The translations under genes were made by a program, and so were the position numbers. A DNA stretch of 14,820 nt. Source: Pseudomonadota bacterium (GTDB lineage Bacteria > Pseudomonadota > Alphaproteobacteria > Rhizobiales > Xanthobacteraceae). The stretch spans positions 1-14,820 of the forward strand of contig JAEYTJ010000324.1 of NCBI GenBank assembly GCA_023434095.1. The letters are read 5' to 3'. The notes under the pieces were generated by a model. That model was not told the DNA's origin and did not search any database. It was given only the letters and a program-made list of their open reading frames with translations. How positions within the stretch are numbered: the first letter of the stretch is position 1; each line of letters opens with the position of its first letter. Shown piece after piece: positions 1-5,851 of this stretch.

Positions 1-106
1 GCCCAACGGCCAGCCCGGCCCCTCGCTCTACTGCGCGGTGATCGTCAAGCGCGTGGACGAGCAGACCCGCTCCAAGACCTCGATCAACGACCTGCTGCGC
101 GACTGA
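1..106 (+). CDS. dapD: DapD C-terminus (tetrahydrodipicolinate N-succinyltransferase), partial
   Basis: Only the last 34 codons lie in the window; the reading frame begins at base 2 and ends with TGA at 104-106. The tail contains GPSLYCAVIVKRVD and ends KTSINDLLRD, which I recognise as the C-terminus of alphaproteobacterial DapD. The enzyme transfers succinyl from succinyl-CoA to tetrahydrodipicolinate in the succinylase branch of diaminopimelate and lysine synthesis in the cytoplasm. The next gene on the same strand, dapE, acts later in the same branch, which supports the call. The two are about 330 bp apart, with repeats between them, so joint transcription is possible but not shown. The left-handed beta-helix catalytic domain lies outside the window. 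Confidence 0.88.
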   Translation, partial: PNGQPGPSLYCAVIVKRVDEQTRSKTSINDLLRD

Positions 107-149
107 GCGCCGCCGCCGGAAGCGGCACGGCGACGGTCGCGCCCGGGCC

Positions 150-193
150 ACCCTCCTTCGAGGCCCGGCTGCGCCGGGCACCTCAGGATGACG
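150..193. repeat. Rhizobial-type intergenic palindromic repeat
   Basis: The core is a perfect 7-bp stem, GCCCGGC at 163-169 and GCCGGGC at 173-179, with a 3-base loop. It is flanked by imperfectly complementary arms, CCCTCCTTCGAGG on the left and CCTCAGGATGAC on the right. The pattern of a 'cctccttcgag...ctcaggatgac' unit resembles short intergenic repeats I know from many Hyphomicrobiales genomes. Lying just after dapD it could help to end or stabilise that transcript, but there is no T-tract. Confidence 0.6.
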
Positions 194-321
194 TTGCATG
201 GGCGGGGCGCGCGCGACAGGCCCGCCGTGCCTGCGCGTTCAGGCAACCTCCGTCATGCTGAAGGGCCACCCGCCGGGCGGCCTCGACGCACGCAGGTTTT
301 CGTGCGGCATACGCCCTTGAC

Positions 322-424
322 CGTCATCCCGGCCGAAGCGTAGCGAAGAGCGGGATCGCTCGCGCCAGCCGGGCATGACGTCGGCACGCGATCCCGGAGC
401 GGCCTGCGGCCGTCCGGGATGACG
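322..424. repeat. Nested palindromic repeat upstream of dapE
   Basis: The outer arms are a perfect 11-bp inverted repeat, CGTCATCCCGG at 322-332 and CCGGGATGACG at 414-424. Nested inside is a second perfect 9-bp inverted repeat, CGGGATCGC at 350-358 and GCGATCCCG at 388-396. The 'GTCATCCCGG...CCGGGATGAC' ends are those of a common alphaproteobacterial intergenic repeat class, here from recall and not from a search. The right arm ends right where the dapE ribosome binding site begins. Confidence 0.7.
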
Positions 425-439
425 AGGAGAGGAACACGC

Positions 440-1648
440 ATGACCGCCATCGCCCCCTCCCTGCCTCCCGCCGATCCCGTCGAAATCCTGCGCGCGCTCA
501 TCCGCTGCCCCTCGGTGACGCCGGCGGAAGGCGGGGCGCTGGCCTATCTCGACGCGCTGCTCTCCAATGCCGGCTTTGCCACCCACCGGGTGACGCTGAC
601 CGGCCCGGACACGCCGGATGTGGAAAACCTCTACGCCCGCTTCGGCACGCGCGGCCCCAATCTCTGCTTCGCCGGCCACACCGACGTGGTGCCGCCGGGC
701 GATGCCGCGCAATGGCGCTTTCCGCCCTTCGAGGGCGCGGTGCATGACGGGATCATCTACGGGCGCGGCGCCGTCGACATGAAGGGGGGCGTCGCCGCCT
801 TCATCGCCGCCGGGCTCGATTTCGCGGCCGCCCACGGCCACGACCCGGACCATGCGGAACTGCCGGGCTCCCTCTCCTTCCTGCTCACCGGCGACGAGGA
901 AGGCCCGGCGATCAACGGCACGGAGAAGCTGCTGCGCTGGCTGGCCGACCGTGACGAGCGCATCGACCATTGCGTGCTCGGCGAGCCCACCTCGCGCGCG
1001 GCGCTGGGCGACATGGTGAAGATCGGCCGGCGCGGCTCGCTTTCCGCCACCCTCACCGTGCTCGGCAAACAGGGGCATGTCGGCTACCCCCATCTCGCGG
1101 AAAACCCGATCCCCGGCATGGTGACGCTGCTCGCCGCCCTGAAGGCCGAGCCGCTCGACGGCGGCAATGCCCATTTCCAGGCCTCGAACCTTGAAATCGT
1201 CTCGGTCGATGTCGGCAACCCCGCCTTCAACGTCATTCCGGCCGAGGCGCGGGCCCGCTTCAACATCCGCTTCAACGATCTGTGGACGCCGGAGACGCTG
1301 GCCGCCGAGATCGGGCGCCGCCTGACCGGGGCGGCGGGCAACGAGGTGCGCTACGATCTCGCCTTCGAGCCGCGCTCCTCCGACAGCTTCCTCACCGCGC
1401 CCGGCGAATTCGTCGACCTGGTGGTGGAGGCTATCGCGCAGGCGACCGGCCGCCGGCCGGAGCTTTCCACGACGGGCGGCACCTCGGATGCGCGCTTCAT
1501 CAAGGATTACTGTCCGGTGATCGAGTTCGGGCTGGTCGGCACCTCGATGCACGCGGTGGACGAGGCGGCGCCGGTTGCCGAGGTCGCGGCGCTTGCCCGG
1601 GTCTATGCGGACGTGATCGGGCGCTACTTCGCCGCGCGCGGGCGCTGA
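440..1648 (+). CDS. dapE: Succinyl-diaminopimelate desuccinylase
   Basis: This M20-family zinc amidohydrolase removes succinate from N-succinyl-LL-2,6-diaminopimelate, giving LL-DAP for lysine and peptidoglycan synthesis. The 402-residue product shows the family motifs: FAGHTDVVPPGD with metal ligand H80, GAVDMKGG with bridging D113, GDEEGPA with catalytic E153 and ligand E154, GEPTS with E182, and near the end TTGGTSDARFIKDY followed by VGTSMH with H371. The middle part (about 185-295) fits the dimerisation domain. An in-frame ATG at 419 lies inside the upstream palindrome, whereas the ATG at 440 follows GAGGAGAGG at good spacing, so I start there. The gene follows dapD. Its stop lies 7 bp from that of a convergent small gene, with no visible terminator. 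Slightly longer than the usual 375-390 residues. Confidence 0.96.
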   Translation: MTAIAPSLPPADPVEILRALIRCPSVTPAEGGALAYLDALLSNAGFATHRVTLTGPDTPDVENLYARFGTRGPNLCFAGHTDVVPPGDAAQWRFPPFEGAVHDGIIYGRGAVDMKGGVAAFIAAGLDFAAAHGHDPDHAELPGSLSFLLTGDEEGPAINGTEKLLRWLADRDERIDHCVLGEPTSRAALGDMVKIGRRGSLSATLTVLGKQGHVGYPHLAENPIPGMVTLLAALKAEPLDGGNAHFQASNLEIVSVDVGNPAFNVIPAEARARFNIRFNDLWTPETLAAEIGRRLTGAAGNEVRYDLAFEPRSSDSFLTAPGEFVDLVVEAIAQATGRRPELSTTGGTSDARFIKDYCPVIEFGLVGTSMHAVDEAAPVAEVAALARVYADVIGRYFAARGR

Positions 1649-1655
1649 GGCCGGG

Positions 1656-1970
1656 CTACTTGCTGTTCAGCCCCGGCGCCAGCGCGTCCACCCGGCCCGT
1701 GCTGTTCACATCGGTGGAATAGAGGTCGGTCTGCACGCTGCCGCTGATTTTCACGCAGGTGGACGAGCCGGCGAGCCGGGTGAAGCCTGCCCCGTAGCTT
1801 GCGCAGGCGGGATCGGTCTTCTCGCTCGTCGCGTCGGGCTTGCGGCCGGGTGTCGTGCCCTGCGCACCCGCCGGCAGGCCGGCGAGGAGCGTCGCGCCGG
1901 CGAGCACCAGCACGCCGACGCCGACGCGCCCGGCGCGCAACCCGCAATTCCCCGTCCGGCCCATGGTCAT
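1656..1970 (-). CDS. Small secreted protein with porin N-terminal signature
   Basis: The 104-residue product has a charged start, a hydrophobic segment (about 16-32) and an AGA-type cleavage site near residues 35-37, so it is probably exported. The mature part contains CASYGAGFTRLAGSSTCVKI (residues 56-75), followed by SGSVQTDLY. This closely matches the disulfide-bounded start of rhizobial Porin_2 proteins (C-x-x-YG-x-GF...T-x-C-x-KI-G). A porin would need about 350-500 residues, whereas this frame stops soon after the first strand, so it cannot itself form a barrel. It may be a stand-alone periplasmic or outer-membrane mini-protein, or the remains of a porin. ATG codons at 1970 and 1964 are both possible starts; the ribosome binding site is weak. 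It converges on dapE and diverges from the Nudix gene. That the gene is real rests on the signal peptide plus motif. Confidence 0.72.
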   Translation of the reverse strand: MTMGRTGNCGLRAGRVGVGVLVLAGATLLAGLPAGAQGTTPGRKPDATSEKTDPACASYGAGFTRLAGSSTCVKISGSVQTDLYSTDVNSTGRVDALAPGLNSK

Positions 1971-2091
1971 CCCCGCGTCGTCGCCATCGCCGGGAACTTC
2001 CGACCCGAATGCGGCCCCAATCGGGCGCGGGCCTCCGGCGTCGCGTGAAACCGGCTAGGATGCGCGCGTATCCCCCGACGGAGAACCGTTC

Positions 2092-2535
2092 ATGAGCGCT
2101 CCCATCCGCCCCGTGCTCGCCGCCAGCGCTGCCGTCTTCCGCGAGGGGCGGGTGCTGCTGGCAAGGCGCGGCCAGGCGCCCTCGCGCGGGCTGTGGACGC
2201 TGCCCGGCGGCCGCGTGGAGCCGGGCGAGACGCTGGCGGAGGCCACCGCGCGCGAGGTGATGGAGGAGGTGGGCGTGGCCTGCCACGTCCTCGGCGTCGC
2301 CGGCGCGCTCGACATCGTCCAGCGCGACGCCGAGGGCGCGCTCACGGCGCATTTCGTCGTGGTCAGCCATGCCGCGCGCTGGGTGGAGGGTGAGCCCGGC
2401 ATCGGGCCGGAGGCGGCGGAGGTCGGCTGGTTCCTCCCTGCCGCCCTGCCGGCGGAGACCACCGAGGGGCTCGCCGGCATCGTCGAGGCGGCCTTCCTGA
2501 TCGCGCAGGCCGACGCCCTGCCCGAGGCGCAATAG
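2092..2535 (+). CDS. Nudix hydrolase
   Basis: Nudix hydrolases cleave nucleoside diphosphates linked to another moiety, such as ADP-ribose, NADH, dinucleoside polyphosphates or oxidised dNTPs. The 147-residue product has a complete Nudix box at residues 40-62 (G-x5-E-x7-REVMEEVGV), including R54 and the metal-binding glutamates E58 and E59. The preceding RGLWTLPGG and the single compact domain fit the MutT/ADP-ribose pyrophosphatase-like group. The true substrate cannot be read from the sequence. The ATG at 2092 follows GGAGAA at suitable spacing. It is read away from the porin-signature gene and is followed after 49 bp by the TIGR02301 gene on the same strand, so the two could be co-transcribed. 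Confidence 0.93.
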   Translation: MSAPIRPVLAASAAVFREGRVLLARRGQAPSRGLWTLPGGRVEPGETLAEATAREVMEEVGVACHVLGVAGALDIVQRDAEGALTAHFVVVSHAARWVEGEPGIGPEAAEVGWFLPAALPAETTEGLAGIVEAAFLIAQADALPEAQ

Positions 2536-2584
2536 AGCCGTGCCGGCTCTTGACGCCTGCGCGGCGGCGGCGCACCACAGCGCC

Positions 2585-2989
2585 ATGCGACGTCCCGCGC
2601 CCGGTCCCCTCCTGCTCGCCCTCCTGCTGGCGAGCCTCGTCTTCGCCCCGCGGCCCGCGGCGGCGCAGGCGACGCAGGGCGGCGCCCCGCCCTATGAGGC
2701 GGACCTCATGCACCTCGCCGAAATCCTCGGCGCCCTGCACTATCTGCGCCCCCTCTGCGGGGCGGTGGAGACGGCGCGCTGGCGCGACGAGATGCAGAGC
2801 CTGCTGGATGTGGAGGCGCCCGCGGGTGACCGGCGCGGCCAGCTCATCGGCGCCTTCAACACCGGCTATGAGAGCTATCGGCTGGTCTATCGCAGCTGCA
2901 CGCCTTCGGCGGAGCTGGCGAGCCAGCGCTATCTCGAGACCGGCGCCAAGCTCGCCCGCGACGTGGCGACGCGCTACGGCAGCAACTGA
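2585..2989 (+). CDS. Secreted TIGR02301 (DUF2385) family protein
   Basis: The 134-residue product begins with a typical Sec signal peptide: MRRP, a leucine-rich core (about 8-20), then PAAAQ, with likely cleavage near residue 27-28. The mature part carries what I recognise as the alphaproteobacterial TIGR02301/DUF2385 pattern: LAEILGALHYLRPLC, then a W-R-x-x-M-x-x-LL segment, FNTGYESYRLVYRSC and a closing TRYG. C58 and C105 are spaced to form a disulfide in the periplasm. No function is known for the family. A GTG at 2540 would give a longer form, but it adds residues ahead of the signal peptide, so I chose the ATG at 2585, although its ribosome binding site is weak. The gene follows the Nudix gene by 49 bp. 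Confidence 0.85.
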   Translation: MRRPAPGPLLLALLLASLVFAPRPAAAQATQGGAPPYEADLMHLAEILGALHYLRPLCGAVETARWRDEMQSLLDVEAPAGDRRGQLIGAFNTGYESYRLVYRSCTPSAELASQRYLETGAKLARDVATRYGSN

Positions 2990-3141
2990 GCGCGCAAGCG
3001 GCCTGCTCCGGACGATTATGTCACAGCTGTCGCATTTATGCCGCGGCAAATTAACCGTCCTTCAATTCTTGGGCGGACGCGCCGGCAGGCCATGCTAAGG
3101 TTCGGGCGTTGCGTGCCCCGCGGGGCGGAAGACCGGCACGC

Positions 3142-3156
3142 GGAGGATATGGTTTG
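3142..3156 (+). promoter_or_regulatory. Strong Shine-Dalgarno before a TTG start
   Basis: GGAGGA at 3142-3147 lies 6 bases before TTG at 3154-3156. There is no in-frame ATG in the area; the only ATG nearby, at 3149, is out of frame. This decides the start of the 90-residue protein, which would then begin Met-Ser-Gln-His. Confidence 0.7.
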
Positions 3157-3426
3157 TCTCAGCATCCCGAAACGCTCGACATCGACGACAAGGCCGACCA
3201 GGCCCATGAGGACGAGCGCCATGCCGCGCTCGCCTATCTCGATGAGGCGTGGAACGAGGCCGTCTATGACGGGCTCGACGAGGATTGCCTCGCCCAGGCG
3301 GCGCTGTTCACCGCCATCCGCTCCATGGTCGCGACCTATGGCGAGGAAGCCGCCGCCGGCTTCGCCGAGCGGCTGGCCGAGCGCATCCGCGCCGGCGAGT
3401 ACACGATCCCCTATAATCGCCAGTAG
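3154..3426 (+). CDS. Conserved-looking acidic protein of unknown function, TTG start
   Basis: I do not recognise a named family. The product has 90 residues, is acidic in its first half (DIDDKADQAHEDE), has no signal peptide or membrane segment and looks mostly helical: residues about 22-38, 43-62 and 65-80. It contains aromatic/acidic stretches such as AYLDEAWNEAVYDGLDED and ends AGEYTIPYNRQ. Codon use matches the neighbours. The chosen TTG start has an ideal GGAGGA ribosome binding site; an upstream TTG at 3109 in the same frame has none and adds an arginine/glycine-rich leader unlike the rest. A possible promoter, TTGGGC at 3069-3074 and TGCTAA at 3093-3098 with an 18-base spacer, lies upstream in a locally AT-richer stretch (low confidence). 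It converges on the GNAT gene 12 bp away. Confidence 0.75.
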   Translation: MSQHPETLDIDDKADQAHEDERHAALAYLDEAWNEAVYDGLDEDCLAQAALFTAIRSMVATYGEEAAAGFAERLAERIRAGEYTIPYNRQ

Positions 3427-3430
3427 GCCG

Positions 3431-3447
3431 CGCGGCTCTCAGCCGCG
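3431..3447. repeat. GC-rich hairpin between convergent genes
   Basis: CGCGGCT at 3431-3437 and AGCCGCG at 3441-3447 form a perfect 7-bp stem with a 3-base loop, placed between the stop codons of two converging genes; the stop of the GNAT gene (3439-3441) lies in the loop and arm. It could act on both strands as a weak transcript end, but neither side has a T-tract. Confidence 0.4.
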
Positions 3448-3903
3448 GCGCCGGACGAAGATCTCCAGCCCGTCGACAGCGGATTCCAGAAGCTCCCAGC
3501 CGCGCGCCGCGTAATAGGGCGCCAGCGCCGCCTCCGCCGCCAGATGGACCCGCTCATGGCCGGCGGCAAAGGCTGCCTCGGCGGCGTGGGCCATCAGCGC
3601 TGCGCCGATGCCCTGTCGGCGCGCCTCCAGTTCGACCCACAGCGCGGCCACCCACGGCGTCAGCAGCGGGCGCTCCTCGACATCGCTGGCGATCAGCGCG
3701 GCGCAGCCGAGAAACCGCTTGTCCCGATGCGCGATGAAGGTGGCCGGCAGGGCTTCCGTCCCGAAACTCTCGTCGAGCCGGGCGCGCAGATCCGCGAGCG
3801 GCACGCCCTTGTCCTCCCACCAGGCACGCCAGACGCGGTCGGCGGCGACGGCGGCGAAAGAGGGGGCCTCGCGCAGGTCCGAGAGGGTGAAGAGGTCTGT
3901 CAT
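3439..3903 (-). CDS. GNAT family N-acetyltransferase
   Basis: GNAT enzymes transfer acetyl from acetyl-CoA to an amine of a small molecule or protein. The 154-residue product shows motif A at about residues 85-107, with the acetyl-CoA pyrophosphate loop RRQGIG (95-100) after a beta-strand (VAALWVELEA), and motif B near YYAARGWELLE (130-140) with the usual tyrosine. The N-terminal third is less conserved and should set the substrate, which I cannot infer. The ATG at 3903 is chosen over an upstream TTG at 3939 that lies in the terminator of rpsU. The ribosome binding site is not clear. The gene lies downstream of rpsU on the same strand but is separated from it by an intrinsic terminator, so it probably has its own promoter or low read-through expression. 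Confidence 0.9.
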   Translation of the reverse strand: MTDLFTLSDLREAPSFAAVAADRVWRAWWEDKGVPLADLRARLDESFGTEALPATFIAHRDKRFLGCAALIASDVEERPLLTPWVAALWVELEARRQGIGAALMAHAAEAAFAAGHERVHLAAEAALAPYYAARGWELLESAVDGLEIFVRRRG

Positions 3904-3937
3904 GCGGCCGAATGTCGAGAGGAGGGGGCGCAAACGC

Positions 3938-3967
3938 AAAAAGCGCGGCGACCGGTGTCACCGCGCT
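3938..3967 (-). terminator. Intrinsic terminator of rpsU
   Basis: Read on the minus strand, AGCGCGGTGAC (3967-3957) and GTCGCCGCGCT (3952-3942) form an 11-bp stem with one G-U pair and a 4-base loop, followed directly by a run of five T (3942-3938). This is a canonical Rho-independent terminator about 50 bp after the rpsU stop codon. Confidence 0.8.
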
Positions 3968-3988
3968 CGGAATGCGCTCGGGAAAGCC

Positions 3989-4009
3989 GCGCGGCCCTGA
4001 AGGCCGCGC
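3989..4009 (-). repeat. Second hairpin after rpsU
   Basis: GCGCGGCC at 3989-3996 and GGCCGCGC at 4002-4009 form a perfect 8-bp stem with a 5-base loop, about 10 bp after the rpsU stop on the minus strand. It is followed by only three T (GGCTTTCC), so it may protect the 3' end or assist the stronger terminator just downstream. Confidence 0.5.
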
Positions 4010-4018
4010 CGTGTCGTC

Positions 4019-4258
4019 TCAGCGGGCGCCGGGAACGACCTTGGGCTTGGAGGGCAGCAGGCCTTCGCGCTGGGCGCGCTTGCGGGCCAGCTTGCGCGCG
4101 CGGCGGACGGCCTCGGCCTCCTCGCGGGCGCGCTTCTCGGACGGCTTCTCGTAGTGCCCGCGCAGCTTCATCTCGCGGAAAATGCCCTCGCGCTGCATCT
4201 TCTTCTTCAGCGCCTTCAGGGCCTGGTCGACGTTGTTGTCCCGAACGAGAACCTGCAC
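4019..4258 (-). CDS. rpsU: 30S ribosomal protein S21
   Basis: S21 is a small basic protein of the 30S subunit platform that helps mRNA selection during initiation. The 79-residue product begins MQVLVRDNNVDQALKALKKK and continues GIFREMKLRGHYEKPSEKR, the typical alphaproteobacterial S21 sequence, with a basic extended tail (RRARKLARKRAQREG). The start is GTG at 4258, preceded by GAGGAA at about 5-base spacing; the longer open frame to 4384 adds a leader unlike S21 and runs through the probable promoter. It is single-gene in layout: promoter-like sequence at 4365-4393 upstream and two hairpins, one a clear terminator, downstream. Confidence 0.95.
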   Translation of the reverse strand: MQVLVRDNNVDQALKALKKKMQREGIFREMKLRGHYEKPSEKRAREEAEAVRRARKLARKRAQREGLLPSKPKVVPGAR

Positions 4259-4364
4259 GTGTCTTCCTCTTTCGTGCTTCGCGTGTCGCGCATCGTTGAA
4301 TTCTGGCGATTGACGCGGGTGTTCCGGAGCCTCCGGGACGACGGGCAGCCAATCAGGGTGAGGG

Positions 4365-4393
4365 CACATAGCAGGAGTCCCCACGCTTGTCCA
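4365..4393 (-). promoter_or_regulatory. Putative sigma-70 promoter of rpsU
   Basis: On the minus strand, TGGACA (4393-4388) and TATGTG (4370-4365) are separated by 17 bases, and the -10 is preceded by TGC, an extended -10 form. Transcription from here would give a leader of about 100 bases before the GTG of rpsU. The -10 match is only partial. Confidence 0.4.
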
Positions 4394-4411
4394 CCGGGAC
4401 GGAACGTGGGG
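4379..4411. repeat. Inverted repeat overlapping the putative rpsU promoter
   Basis: CCCCACG at 4379-4385 and CGTGGGG at 4405-4411 form a perfect 7-bp inverted repeat, with an inner pair GTCC and GGAC around a 4-base loop. It covers the -35 of the putative rpsU promoter and lies about 37 bp after the stop of the DUF1330 gene. It could be a transcript end of the upstream operon or an operator; no T-tract follows on either strand. Confidence 0.5.
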
Positions 4412-4447
4412 CGTGACAAAGCCGCGCGACGCCGCGAAAAGCGCCGC

Positions 4448-5068
4448 TCAGACCCCGGCGATGGCGATCACCTCGGCCACCGCGGCCTTGCTGCGGAAGG
4501 CCAGCGCGGCCTGATATTCCGGCGAGTGGTAGCAGGCGAGCGCGGTGGCGAGGTCCTTGAACGCGACCAGCACATTGCGCGAACGGGCCGTGCCGTGCAC
4601 CCCCTCGTGCCGGCCGCCGCGCACCACGAACCAGCCCTCATATTTGGCGATGGCGACGGCATCGGCCGCGACATAGGACTTGTAGGTCTCCATGTCGTGC
4701 ACGTCGATCCGCATCACCCAGTAGCCTGTGCCGGCCCCGTCCGCCGGCCCCGCACGCGTTCCGGAAGCCGGCTGGTCGCCTTCATAGCCCTCGATGATGA
4801 GATGCTCGCCCTCCGCCGAGGCGACGCGGTGCGTATAGGCCGCCTGATATTCCGGCGAGTGGAAGCAGGCGAGCGCGGTCTCGTAATCCCTGAACTCCAC
4901 CACGACATTGCGCGAGCGGGCGGTGCCCTCCAGAGCCTCGGGCGTGCCGCCGCGCACCAGGAATTGCCCGCCAAAGGCGGCGATGGCCGGCTCGGCCCCT
5001 TGCAGATAGGGCTTGTACCCGTCCGTGTCGTGCACATCGAGGCGGCTGATCCAGTAGCCCTTGGCCAT
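4448..5068 (-). CDS. Tandem DUF1330 domain protein
   Basis: DUF1330 proteins are small alpha/beta-barrel (ferredoxin-like dimer) proteins of unknown function, usually about 95 residues and single-domain. This 206-residue product carries two copies: residues 2-95 and 114-206, joined by a Gly/Ala/Pro-rich linker. Each copy has GYW-x-x-R-x-DVHD, a Y-K-x-Y segment, FVVRGG or FLVRGG, a GTARSRNV motif, a FRDY or FKDL strand, and ALAC-x-HSPEYQAA. The two halves may fold together and mimic the usual homodimer. Parts of the copies are nearly identical at DNA level (4510-4546 and 4843-4879 differ at one base in 37). The ATG at 5068 has AAGGA upstream. It is the last gene of the run pmtA-reductase-pyrF-DUF1330, 23 bp after pyrF. 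Confidence 0.92.
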   Translation of the reverse strand: MAKGYWISRLDVHDTDGYKPYLQGAEPAIAAFGGQFLVRGGTPEALEGTARSRNVVVEFRDYETALACFHSPEYQAAYTHRVASAEGEHLIIEGYEGDQPASGTRAGPADGAGTGYWVMRIDVHDMETYKSYVAADAVAIAKYEGWFVVRGGRHEGVHGTARSRNVLVAFKDLATALACYHSPEYQAALAFRSKAAVAEVIAIAGV

Positions 5069-5091
5069 GGTGTCGGTCCTTCTGCGTCGGT

Positions 5092-5802
5092 TCAGGAAAG
5101 CGCGCGGGCGATCGCGGCCTGCACCGCGCGGGCGGCGGCGGCGGGATCGGGCGAGGCGACGATGGGGCGCCCGACCACGAGATGGTCGGCTCCGGCGCGG
5201 ATGGCGGCGAAGGGGGTGGCGATGCGCTTCTGGTCGCCGATATCGCTGCCGTCCGGGCGCACGCCGGGCGTGACGATGGCGCCTTTGGCGCCCAGCGCGG
5301 CGCGCACGGAAGCCGCATCGGTCGGGGCGCAGACGATGCCGTCGACGCCGATCTCGCGCGCCTGCGCCACCCGCCGGGCCACGGTCTCGGCGACGCCCGC
5401 GCCATAACCGGCCTCGTCGAGGTCGGCTTCGTCATAGGAGGTGAGCACGGTGACGGCGAGGATGCGCAGCGGGCTGGCGCCCTTGCCTTCCATCGCCGCG
5501 CGCATGGTCTGGGGGTAGGCGTGCACGGTGGCGAAGCTGGCGCCGAGCGCGGCGAGGCTGGCGACGCCGCGCGCCACCGTGTTGCCGATGTCGTGCAGCT
5601 TGAAGTCGATGAACACCTTGCGCCCGTCCGCGATCAGCTCGCGCGCGAGGCCGAGGCCGCCGGCGAAGCCCAGCTCATAGCCGATCTTGTAGAAGCTCAC
5701 GCTGTCGCCGAGGCGGGAGACGACGCTTTCCGCCGCACCGACCGAGGGCAGGTCGAGCGCGACGATGAGCCGGTCGCGCGGATCGGAAACGGGGGCGTGC
5801 AT
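5092..5802 (-). CDS. pyrF: Orotidine 5'-phosphate decarboxylase
   Basis: PyrF converts OMP to UMP, the last step of de novo pyrimidine synthesis, in the cytoplasm. The 236-residue product is of usual length. It shows the substrate-binding D17 in LIVALD, K39 in FYKIGYE, the catalytic D-x-K-x-x-D in FIDFKLHDIGNT (D66, K68, D71), TPGVRP (178-183) and the phosphate-binding VVGRPI (209-214). The ATG at 5802 has GGAGA upstream at somewhat long spacing; the TTG at 5832 would add ten residues with no support. It lies 49 bp after the flavin reductase gene and 23 bp before the DUF1330 gene, all on the minus strand, so they are likely co-transcribed. Confidence 0.97.
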   Translation of the reverse strand: MHAPVSDPRDRLIVALDLPSVGAAESVVSRLGDSVSFYKIGYELGFAGGLGLARELIADGRKVFIDFKLHDIGNTVARGVASLAALGASFATVHAYPQTMRAAMEGKGASPLRILAVTVLTSYDEADLDEAGYGAGVAETVARRVAQAREIGVDGIVCAPTDAASVRAALGAKGAIVTPGVRPDGSDIGDQKRIATPFAAIRAGADHLVVGRPIVASPDPAAAARAVQAAIARALS

Positions 5803-5851
5803 GAAGATGGTCTCCGCGCTCGCGCCCTCCAACCGGAAGACGCCGTCTCGT

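Larger units (their letters stand above)
107..439. other. dapD-dapE intergenic region with palindromic repeats
   Basis: This 333-bp stretch has no convincing gene. Open frames across it on the minus strand continue into antisense of dapE and resemble no known protein. It holds two palindromic repeat elements (150-193 and 322-424) and between them a stretch (about 241-310) with no clear structure. The only regulatory signal I can support is the purine-rich GAGGAGAGG at 424-432, which is the likely ribosome binding site of dapE. Confidence 0.7.

Noticed and set aside
419..439. ATG at 419 as the start of dapE
   Set aside because: It falls within the arm of the upstream palindrome and has no ribosome binding site, while ATG at 440 follows GAGGAGAGG.
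239..1552. 437-codon minus-strand frame opposite dapE
   Set aside because: It mirrors dapE codon bias, runs through a palindromic repeat and shows no domain; dapE has all catalytic residues.
4154..5407. 417-codon plus-strand frame opposite rpsU, the DUF1330 gene and pyrF
   Set aside because: It spans three genes with clear homology on the other strand and their intergenic regions; product is low-complexity.
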